Origin: Aradus depressus
Taxonomy: Eukaryota > Arthropoda > Insecta > Hemiptera > Aradidae
Direction of reading: 5' to 3'
DNA length: 64,000 bases
Assembly (NCBI GenBank): GCA_963662175.1
Contig: OY759227.1
Span: forward strand, 8,154,501 to 8,218,500
Shown: positions 52,944 to 61,521 of the stretch, one piece after another
Layout: each line of letters begins with the position of its first letter
Numbering within the stretch: position 1 is the stretch's first letter
Made by a program: the position numbers and the translations under genes
Notes under the pieces: model-generated
What the model was told of the DNA's origin: nothing
Database searches by the model: none
Seen by the model: only the letters and a program-made list of their open reading frames with translations

Positions 52944-53060
52944 TCTCCACACAAGAAGATGTCATAATGATAGTTAATTGTTAATGATGATATTATTTAT
53001 ATAAAATGAAATATCCCCACAAGGAGGATGTCATAATGATAGGTAATTGTGACTATAGTT
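52944..53060 (+). repeat. Tandem duplication at right arm start
   Basis: CACACAAGAAGATGTCATAA and CCCCACAAGGAGGATGTCAT mark two copies about 60 bp apart, each followed by TAATGATAG-TAATTGT. The second copy corresponds to the spacer of the fold-back at 6240-6330. Confidence 0.6.
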
Positions 53061-53483
53061 ATGTAAATTAATAATAATTAACAATAAAATTTTGAATAAA
53101 AAAAATGAAGTTAATTAATCCTATAATTTCAAAAAATAAAATAATTTATCATATGATTGAGTGAAGCTCTTAAAAAATGAAAAACATATGTTATAAATAA
53201 CTCTGGATAAATTATTGAGACTATTTTACCAGTACCAGTTGAAAATATTAAAATGTCTTCCGATCTTATTTCAAAAACTTAAAATTATTATTCATAATGT
53301 CCCGCAAACTGGTAGTTACCTCCAAAGGTGTAGATTCGTAAGGCCTATGGGTTTTGAGAGGTTTTGAGTAACTTGAAATTCATTGAGAGAGATATGGGGA
53401 ATCATGAAATAGATTAAGACATATTTACAAATTAAACTTCTTTAATAAAAAAAAAAACAGAAAGTGGCAATTTTGAAACAAAA

Positions 53484-55050
53484 ATTGAATGGCTTCATAA
53501 AGAAAGGGCATCAGTCACAAAAAATCGAAAATGGAGATTTAGTTGTTTTCCATGTTTAAGGGGTCTGTTACATCGTTCTATGATGAAAGGAAATTAGTGC
53601 AACGCTCCCTTCCCGTAGTTTTACTCTCTGTTTTGCCGTGTTTTTATAAAGAAAGGGAATCAGTCCGGACAGAAGCCCTTACTTTATGAATCATCCGATA
53701 GGTGCGCTCCCCCACCACCTTGTTTTCACTCCCTATTCAGGCTGAGGGACTGTTATTGGTGGGTATTGACAGCATTGTTATCTTTTTGTTTAACGTGTTT
53801 AAAATTAAAAGTCCACATCTCGGTGATGCAGCCAAACGAGTTGATACAACTGATTTGATGATACATAAGCGCCGTGCGAGAAAAGTTTACAACAAAGTCG
53901 GAGTCGTCAGAAAACAAGGATAATCCCACAGTTTTAACAATTTGCTTTGATTCCATGCAAAGCTTGACAGTACCAGTGATTCCGGTACAAGAAACCTTCT
54001 ACTTGTGCCAAATAAATGTTAACGTCTTCGCGATACATAACATAAAAGGGAACACGGCAAAAATTGTTTTGAACCATGAGGGGGCAGCCAAAAAAGGACC
54101 TAATGAGGTCTGTTCTTTTCTAATGAATTACTTGAAAAATGATGCTCCTGCAAGTGCTGAGGAGTTACATATCTACTCTGATAACTGTGCCGGGCAAAAT
54201 AAGAATCATGCCCTGTCAAAATGTCTTTGTGCTCTCACAGATACGAGAAGATTTAAAAAAATTGAACACTACTGTGCGAGGACATAGCTTCTTGCCTTGT
54301 GATAGAGATTTCAGCCAAATAAAATATCTCTCAAGTGCTTGGACCGTCTTTACACGATCGAAGAGATCACCAGAAGAATTGTCCATAGTTCAACCAACAT
54401 GAGAAAATTTACAGTAAATAGAGTTTCATCTTTGGATGTAGTGGACTATAAACAATCGTGGCCCCAGTACTACACAAAAACTCTAGTGCCCCAAAAGACA
54501 AGAGGGAAAAATTTCCTGAAAAACGACGTGAAGAAACTTTCAGAATATATTCCAGAAAAATATCGTAATTTTTTTAACGATCTAACTTCATGATCACAGT
54601 AGGAGGAGACGATCATGAACAAGACGACTGATTGCCCGTACAAACAAGTTTGCCTCAACTTTGTACAAATGTTGTAGTTTCACCTTGTGTTTTTGGTTTT
54701 CAACAATGAAAGACGGTGTTTGTTTATTGTCTTTGTATTGCACCTTCAATAATAAATAATTGTTATAGCAATCAGTGATATTAATATGAAAATGACCCAA
54801 ATATTTGTAGACAATCATCGCTCCATAAAGAAAGGGCATCATTCCACGACTTTTGAAAAATAACAAAAAATATATAAATTTTTTTTTATTTCATGAAAAC
54901 TAGTATGAAACTTCATAACGGTGCCCTACAACAATATTATGAATGTTTCAACCCAATTCATTAAAAACAATAGACACCATATGGTTTTTTTCGTTTTTCC
55001 AACAATTCAACCCCGAGGACTGATGCCTTTTCTTTATGAAGCCATTCAAT
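53484..55050 (+). mobile_element. DNA transposon with 32-bp TIRs
   Basis: Terminal inverted repeats 53484-53515 and 55019-55050 match at 31 of 32 bases (ATTGAATGGCTTCATAAAGA start). Subterminal copies of ATAAAGAAAGGGNATCA occur at about 53646 and 54828. It encloses the DUF7869-like coding remnant, and the paired arm on the left lacks it, which supports the boundaries. I see no clear target duplication. Confidence 0.7.
53750..54593 (+). pseudogene. DUF7869-like transposase remnant
   Basis: Pieces: HLGDAAKRVDTTDLMIHKRR (to 53923), then in another frame ICFDSMQSLTVPVIPVQETF, HEGAAKKGPNEVCSFL and the acidic LHIYSDNCAGQNKNHAL to 54287, then GHSFLPCDRDFSQIK and 54339-54593 (DYKQSWPQYYTKTL). The order and motifs match a transposon-derived family I know as DUF7869, with conserved D in SDNCAGQNKN and D in DRDF. 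It is a likely DDE-type transposase for the surrounding TIRs. Frame changes near 53900, 54280 and 54340 leave it dead. Confidence 0.6.
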
Positions 55051-55569
55051 TATATATACTCCTACCTTCGTGACGTCACGCTTGTAAACTGTACCGCTAT
55101 TTTCCAATAATAATAATAATAATGGAGTTCAAACTTCCTCCCATCACCACAACTCTCCACCGATCACCTCGCACCCATATTTCACTGTCACTCACTTCAT
55201 TATTACAATTTTTACACCAAAACTGTAACAAGTCCATCAACAGGTTTGCTCTATATGAAGGGCAATCATCGACTAACTTATCGCCGTGCAAGGCATTCTG
55301 GGTAGCCCAATTCGAGTGTCTTTTGGCTTCCGTCCGTTGTTTTGTTCCTAAATATTAAATTTTTTGACGTTCTCTTCCTTTTCTTCTGTCTTCTTAATTA
55401 TTATTTTAATTTTCTGTAGCTCTGTTTTTTAATTTTGACTCCTACATTTCTCAAAAATAGCATTCAAACTTGGTGATATACACTTTCGGATCAATATACG
55501 GCCTTGGATTGGATCTGTGCTCTATGATTGGATCCTTTTTGGAACAGGCTTCCTTTTCAAAATTTTGAA

Positions 55570-55668
55570 CTGGCTTTTACATCTGATGTGGGCAGTTTTT
55601 CTCTTCTTTTCTTTTTTCAATCTCTTCTTAATAATTAACTGTTTCTTTCTAAAAATTTTCAAAACCTT
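55570..55668 (-). pseudogene. Remnant of Lys/Arg-rich protein gene, right arm
   Basis: Same 33-codon frame as 5193-5291: KVLKIFRKKQLIIKKRLKK, then KRKTAHIR. Unlike the left copy, the frame stays open past this point (KILKRKPVPKRIQS) before a TAG. Confidence 0.35.
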
Positions 55669-56036
55669 CTACCGACCAGTTTTTTGACTATGGATCTTTT
55701 CTTATTTACGCTTATAGTTCTTCAGTTCTTCTTCCTTTTTTTCTTTTAACTGTTTTATTTTCTTCCTGGGTGCTGAATTAATATTTTCCTGTAAATTTAG
55801 TTTCTTTTCGAAGTTGGTTGGTTTCGTGATTAATGTTTAAAATGTTCGTTGATAACCGTAAGGTTAGGCCTGAAGCTACCTTTCCTTCCTTTTATTGTGT
55901 TTTATTTCTTTTAAAGTTGTTCTTATTCTGCTGAGTTTCTATTTTCTTTTCTTCATCCTTAGATTTCTTTCCTCTTTACTTTGATTTCATTTTTTCAAAT
56001 TGGATCAAAAAAAATTATAACGTTGCGTAGACGTTA

Positions 56037-56050
56037 GTTGCCATGGCAAC
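56037..56050. promoter_or_regulatory. X-box (RFX-type), right arm
   Basis: GTTGCCATGGCAAC, a perfect palindromic X-box, conserved with 4857-4870 except for the two-base spacer. Confidence 0.55.
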
Positions 56051-56213
56051 GGTTTGTTTACATTACACTCTACACAAGAAACTGAAAGTTCATTGACTGT
56101 GTTTGTTTACAATTCTAAATGATATATTTTTCGCTCACCGTTTTTCGAAAAAATTTCCCTAAGATACCAAAATGATAAGTTTTCACATACACTATGAAGG
56201 TAGAATGAGGTGG

Positions 56214-56473
56214 TGGTATAATCTCATCATCTGTTTACATACAAAATTGAATGACCTCTCAGACGCTAGCGATTTTTTTTTGAATCACTGAGATAGCAAA
56301 ATAAATATATAAATGATACGTTTACATCTGTTTGACACACTCACTGAAGGTATAATCTCATCGTTTGTTTACATACAAGGTTGAATGATCTCTCAGACGC
56401 TAGCGATTTTTTCAATTCACTGAGATAGCAAAATAAAAATATAAATGACTCAAAAACATTTGACACACCAGAC
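56214..56473 (+). repeat. 130-bp tandem duplication
   Basis: GGTATAATCTCATC at 56214 and 56349 start two copies that share TCAGACGCTAGCGATTTTTT and CACTGAGATAGCAAAATAAA. The second ends at the array LTR. Confidence 0.75.
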
Positions 56474-56621
56474 TGTTAAGAAATTAGTATGACAAAATTG
56501 CACAACATATTTTCACTTTATTTTACATTTCTAAACTGAGACTGATTTTATAACACATGTATAATATACAAGTCCAACATAGTAATAACAGATGTTTTAA
56601 ATAAACATCAATGTCCTAACA
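56474..56621 (-). repeat. Array LTR 1 (3'-most)
   Basis: 148 bp, on the minus strand TGTTAGGACATT to TTCTTAACA, with AATAAAGTG as polyadenylation signal. Confidence 0.92.
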
Positions 56622-57560
56622 ACTCTTCCCCGGCAGCGCTGATGACAGCCGGCCTATTTGTACCCCAGGCCTGACGTATGTCAGTCTGCTAGGCGGATGC
56701 CGGACTCTGGTGCTGCACCTGGTAGCTTGCGGCACCTCAGCCCGCTCCTCTCTGCAGGTTGCAGAAGCCACGTCTTCCTGAGCTGTTGGCTGGCCCAGAG
56801 ATCCAGTCACTGAAGTGCTCGACTCCATCAACACCTCAGAAGGTCTGCTCAGAGAGTCAGCCCTGCCTCGATCCCACTGGAGCTGGTCAGTGTGCCTCTT
56901 CCAAATGGCACCATCTACCTCCACTTCATAGTGTCTTTGGCCCAACTTCCTTTTTACAACTCCTCGTTTCCACTTGGCCGAGTCGTTGTATGACCGGACC
57001 AATACCGCGTCTCCTTCTTCGAATCCCCTTTCTTTCTTCACAGCTAGTCCCACGGCCTCTTGCTTCTTACCGACTTTAGACCTCACACTCTCCCGCATGG
57101 TATCCAGCCGAGTGCGAACCAGTCGCCCCATCAGCAACTCGCTAGGAGCCTGTCCGGTAGTGCTGTGAGGGGCAACGCGATAGCTCAGCAAAAATATATC
57201 TATTTTCTTCTGCAACGTGCCTCCCTGGTTCTTCATGGCCCGCAGACTTCGTTTAAGAGTCCGCATAAATTGCTCCACATGTCCGTTCGTCGCCGGATGA
57301 TATGAAGCGGATTTGAGGTGCAAGATATTATTTCTCCTCATGAATTGTTCAAATTCGGCCCCTGCAAACTGTGGCCCGTTGTCCGTGAACACTTGTTCAG
57401 GTATTCCGAACCTTGCAAAAAGAGACCTTAGTACACTTACCGTGGAGTCGGAGGTTGTGGAACTCATCTTGAAAACTTCCGGCCACTTTGAGTAGACATC
57501 TATTACCACTAAGAATGATGTTCCCATAAACGGCCCAGAATAATCGATATGTAGCCGCTG
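56616..57560 (-). pseudogene. Array unit 1: integrase portion after nonsense
   Basis: Starts after a TGA that replaces the Trp codon TGG of the other units (GGACCCCGCCG context, 57558-57560). Integrase core with HIDYSGPFMG, FTDNGPQFAG and NGHVEQFMRTLK, so all three acids are present, then the basic tail ending SALPGKSC. The stop lies between the CxxC zinc half-site and the catalytic core, so only this unit's PR-IN frame is split. Confidence 0.85.
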
Positions 57561-58646
57561 TCACGGACCCCGCCGCCACTCCCATGGATGAACTGTGACT
57601 TTATCCGGCTCTCTTTGATTCAGCTGGCACCCGTCGCATGTTTTCACAGCTCCTTCTTTTAACGATGGTTTTTCTTTGAGGCCAACAACCTTACCCAAAG
57701 AAACATCGAAAACCTTTGAAAATTTTTTGATACCTAAATAGTCCCTGAAATCAATTGTGTTGATTTCGTTCCATTGTATAGGGAGCTTACGAATAAAGTC
57801 CCTTCCTAAGAGTGCTTTACTCTTGTGCGGGCAAATATAAAAATATCCACTATATGATAGCCCCTTATAGACCAGATCTACCTTAAGTTTGCCTCCCGGT
57901 ACTATAGTTTCCCCAGTGTAGGTCCTTAAAGTAACCGAGGTTGGCTTCAGTGACAGCCTTTCGACCTTCATCAGCTTCTTGGCCTCGCCTACACTCATCA
58001 CACTCAAAGCCGCCCCGGTGTCCACCTCTATGTCGACACGCTTCCCGTTGATGGTAACTGGCAACAACATAGGCTTGCTTTGCGATATCTTATTCAGCCG
58101 GCCACGGTTTACCTCTTGAAAACACACCTCATTATCCGTGTGGTCACTGTCACTTGACTCCTCACTTACCTCATTCACTCTAATTTTGGCTCTACAAACT
58201 TTGCGAAGATGTCCCTTACGTCCACACTTACTGCATTTACTATTTTTATATTGACAATCCATCTTGATATGTCCCTTTTTGCCGCAACAATAACAAACCA
58301 AATTAGCTATTTTGTCCTTATATCCGCTACCTTTCTTATCTAGAGTTCCTGTGCGTAATGCATGTAGTCCACTCACCTCATTGTTCTTCAACACCGAAGC
58401 TTCCTCCAGGGCGGACTCTAAGGACGTGGCTATGTCCAGAGCTTTCTGCAAGGTTAAATCGGGTTCGGACAACAGCCTGGACTGAATGTTCACCGAAGTT
58501 AACCCTATTACCAGAAGGTCCCTCAGTGTCACATCCAAATAGTCCCCGTAGTTGCAGTAACGTGCTTTACTTTTGAGTCTGTAATAAAAGGTATTAACGG
58601 ACTCACCTACCTTGCTTACACTGATGCAGTCTGAAACGCTCCGCAA
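57558..58646 (-). pseudogene. Array unit 1: gag C-terminus, zinc knuckles, protease
   Basis: Enters in the frame following the shared gag frameshift. Gag C-terminal region (VGESVNTFYYRLKSKA), two CCHC knuckles (CYCCGKKGHIKMDC and CSKCGRKGHLRKVC), protease with intact DTGA in IEVDTGAALSVM, the protease flap and LLGRDF, then GLKEKPSLKEGAVKTCDGCQ, the point where RT, RNase H and the HH half of the integrase zinc finger are missing. Ends at the TGA described for the integrase portion. Confidence 0.85.
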
Positions 58647-58899
58647 TTTCCACAGTTTTAGGCCGAAACTGATTTATTAGTAGCCTCACCAACGTGCTGT
58701 AGTCCATACTGGCAGGTTTGACCGGCTCACATGCTGCCCTTAGCCACGAATACGTTTCCTTCCCAATGCTTCCCAGCAGAATTGGAACCATTTTTTCTTT
58801 CCGAACATCGTTCCCAACAAAAATGTTACCTACGATTTCTAAATACTCCTCAATATCGTCAGTATTTTTGTTAAATGTTTCCAATTTCCCGGCAAACAT
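58603..58899 (-). pseudogene. Array unit 1: gag N-terminus
   Basis: Starts MFAGKLETFNKNTDD at ATG 58899, 24 bases after the LTR. Capsid-type sequence (VPILLGSIGKETYSWLRAAC, LLINQFRPK) runs to a stop at 58603 in mid-gag; the homology continues in the +1 frame. The same break occurs in units 2 and 3. Confidence 0.85.
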
Positions 58900-58908
58900 T
58901 TTAATTTT

Positions 58909-58921
58909 TCCTCGTTCGCCA
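58909..58921 (-). promoter_or_regulatory. Array primer binding site
   Basis: Minus strand TTGGCGAACGAGG begins two bases after the LTR end. Identical in units 2 and 3 (plus 2450 and 4900). Matching tRNA not identified. Confidence 0.5.
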
Positions 58922-58923
58922 AT

Positions 58924-59071
58924 TGTTAAGAAATTAGTATGACAAAATTGCACAACATATTTTCACTTTATTTTACATTTCTAAACTGAGACTGATTTTA
59001 TAACACATGTATAATATACAAGTCCAACATAGTAATAACAGATGTTTTAAATAAACATCAATGTCCTAACA
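58924..59071 (-). repeat. Array LTR 2
   Basis: 148 bp, identical by eye to LTR 1, shared between units 1 and 2. Confidence 0.92.
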
Positions 59072-61096
59072 ACTCTTCCCCGGCAGCGCTGATGACAGCC
59101 GGCCTATTTGTACCCCAGGCCTGACGTATGTCAGTCTGCTAGGCGGATGCCGGACTCTGGTGCTGCACCTGGTAGCTTGCGGCACCTCAGCCCGCTCCTC
59201 TCTGCAGGTTGCAGAAGCCACGTCTTCCTGAGCTGTTGGCTGGCCAAGAGATCCAGTCACTGAAGTGCTCGACTCCATCAACACCTCAGGAGGTCTGCTC
59301 AGAGAGTCAGCCCTGCCTCGATCCCACTGGAGCTGGTCAGTGTGCCTCTTCCAAATGGCACCATCTACCTCCACTTCATAGTGTCTTTGGCCCAACTTCC
59401 TTTTTACAACTCCTCGTTTCCACTTGGCCGAGTCGTTGTATGACCGGACCAATACCGCGTCTCCTTCTTCGAATCCCCTTTCTTTCTTCACAGCTAGTCC
59501 CACGGACTCTTGCTTCTTATCGACTTTAGACCTCACACTCTCCCGCATGGTATCCAGCCGAGTGCGAACCAGTCGCCCCATCAGCAACTCGCTAGGAGCC
59601 TGTCCGGTAGTGCTGTGAGGGGCAACGCGATAGCTCAGCAAAAATATATCTATTTTCTTCTGCAACGTGCCTCCCTGGTTCTTCATGGCCCGCAGACTTC
59701 GTTTAAGAGTCCGCATAAATTGCTCCACATGTCCGTTCGTCGCCGGATGATATGAAGCGGATTTGAGGTGCAAGATATTATTTCTCCTCATGAATTGTTC
59801 AAATTCGGCCCCTGCAAACTGTGGCCCGTTGTCCGTGAACACTTGTTCAGGTATTCCGAACCTTGCAAAAAGAGACCTTAGTACACTTACCGTGGAGTCG
59901 GAGGTTGTGGAACTCATCTTGAAAACTTCCGGCCACTTTGAGTAGACATCTATTACCACTAAGAATGATGTTCCCATAAACGGCCCAGAATAATCGATAT
60001 GTAGCCGCTGCCACGGACCCCGCCGCCACTCCCATGGATGAACTGTGACTTTATCCGGCTCTCTTTGATTCAGCTGGCACCCGTCGCATGTTTTCACAGC
60101 TCCTTCTTTTAACGATGGTTTTTCTTTGAGGCCAACAACCTTACCCAAAGAAACATCGAAAACCTTTGAAAATTTTTTGATACCTAAATAGTCCCTGAAA
60201 TCAATTGTGTTGATTTCGTTCCATTGTATAGGGAGCTTACGAATAAAGTCCCTTCCTAAGAGTGCTTTACTCTTGTGCGGGCAAATATAAAAATATCCAC
60301 TATATGATAGCCCCTTATAGACCAGATCTACCTTAAGTTTGCCTCCCGGTACTATAGTTTCCCCAGTGTAGGTCCTTAAAGTAACCGAGGTTGGCTTCAG
60401 TGACAGCCTTTCGACCTTCATCAGCTTCTTGGCCTCGCCTACACTCATCACACTCAAAGCCGCCCCGGTGTCCACCTCTATGTCGACACGCTTCCCGTTG
60501 ATGGTAACTGGCAACAACATAGGCTTGCTTTGCGATATCTTATTCAGCCGGCCACGGTTTACCTCTTGAAAACACACCTCATTATCCGTGTGGTCACTGT
60601 CACTTGACTCCTCACTTACCTCATTCACTCTAATTTTGGCTCTACAAACTTTGCGAAGATGTCCCTTACGTCCACACTTACTGCATTTACTATTTTTATA
60701 TTGACAATCCATCTTGATATGTCCCTTTTTGCCGCAACAATAACAAACCAAATTAGCTATTTTGTCCTTATATCCGCTACCTTTCTTATCTAGAGTTCCT
60801 GTGCGTAATGCATGTAGTCCACTCACCTCATTGTTCTTCAACACCGAAGCTTCCTCCAGGGCGGACTCTAAGGACGTGGCTATGTCCAGAGCTTTCTGCA
60901 AGGTTAAATCGGGTTCGGACAACAGCCTGGACTGAATGTTCACCGAAGTTAACCCTATTACCAGAAGGTCCCTCAGTGTCACATCCAAATAGTCCCCGTA
61001 GTTGCAGTAACGTGCTTTACTTTTGAGTCTGTAATAAAAGGTATTAACGGACTCACCTACCTTGCTTACACTGATGCAGTCTGAAACGCTCCGCAA
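59066..61096 (-). CDS. Array unit 2: fused knuckle-protease-integrase ORF
   Basis: 676 codons open (opening at a TTG in mid-gag), with zinc knuckles, protease and integrase in one frame and TGG retained where unit 1 has a stop. Unit-specific changes include VDKKQESVG for VGKKQEAVG. The ORF lacks any RT or RNase H. The stop codon TAG is bases 4-6 of the LTR. Confidence 0.88.
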   Translation of the reverse strand: MRSVSDCISVSKVGESVNTFYYRLKSKARYCNYGDYLDVTLRDLLVIGLTSVNIQSRLLSEPDLTLQKALDIATSLESALEEASVLKNNEVSGLHALRTGTLDKKGSGYKDKIANLVCYCCGKKGHIKMDCQYKNSKCSKCGRKGHLRKVCRAKIRVNEVSEESSDSDHTDNEVCFQEVNRGRLNKISQSKPMLLPVTINGKRVDIEVDTGAALSVMSVGEAKKLMKVERLSLKPTSVTLRTYTGETIVPGGKLKVDLVYKGLSYSGYFYICPHKSKALLGRDFIRKLPIQWNEINTIDFRDYLGIKKFSKVFDVSLGKVVGLKEKPSLKEGAVKTCDGCQLNQREPDKVTVHPWEWRRGPWQRLHIDYSGPFMGTSFLVVIDVYSKWPEVFKMSSTTSDSTVSVLRSLFARFGIPEQVFTDNGPQFAGAEFEQFMRRNNILHLKSASYHPATNGHVEQFMRTLKRSLRAMKNQGGTLQKKIDIFLLSYRVAPHSTTGQAPSELLMGRLVRTRLDTMRESVRSKVDKKQESVGLAVKKERGFEEGDAVLVRSYNDSAKWKRGVVKRKLGQRHYEVEVDGAIWKRHTDQLQWDRGRADSLSRPPEVLMESSTSVTGSLGQPTAQEDVASATCREERAEVPQATRCSTRVRHPPSRLTYVRPGVQIGRLSSALPGKSC

Positions 61097-61349
61097 TTTC
61101 CACAGTTTTAGGCCGAAACTGATTTATTAGTAGCCTCACCAACGTGCTGTAGTCCATACTGGCAGGTTTGACCGGCTCACATGCTGCCCTTAGCCACGAA
61201 TACGTTTCCTTCCCAATGCTTCCCAGCAGAATTGGAACCATTTTTTCTTTCCGAACATCGTTCCCAACAAAAATGTTACCTACGATTTCTAAATACTCCT
61301 CAATATCGTCAGTATTTTTGTTAAATGTTTCCAATTTCCCGGCAAACAT
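61053..61349 (-). pseudogene. Array unit 2: gag N-terminus
   Basis: Same 98-residue start and same stop as unit 1. The leader differs at about 61351 (ATTTAAATT against ATTTTAATT). Confidence 0.85.
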
Positions 61350-61373
61350 TTAAATTTTTCCTCGTTCGCCAAT

Positions 61374-61521
61374 TGTTAAGAAATTAGTATGACAAAATTG
61401 CACAACATATTTTCACTTTATTTTACATTTCTAAACTGAGACTGATTTTATAACACATGTATAATATACAAGTCCAACATAGTAATAACAGATGTTTTAA
61501 ATAAACATCAATGTCCTAACA
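61374..61521 (-). repeat. Array LTR 3
   Basis: 148 bp, shared between units 2 and 3. Confidence 0.92.

Larger units (their letters stand above)
52985..56060 (-). repeat. Right inverted arm (partner at 4857-6240)
   Basis: Colinear in reverse complement with the left arm. It keeps the fold-back half (53000-53205), GGTGTAGATTCGTAAGGCC (53330), GAGAGAGATATGGGG (about 53385), CRE (55071-55078), the basic coding remnant (55570-55668) and the X-box (56037-56050). It is interrupted by a 1.57-kb DNA transposon at 53484-55050 that is absent from the left arm. Confidence 0.65.

Noticed and set aside
59209..60035. Several + and minus ORFs of 60-106 residues inside the array units
   Set aside because: Shadows of the integrase frame, repeated identically in each unit.
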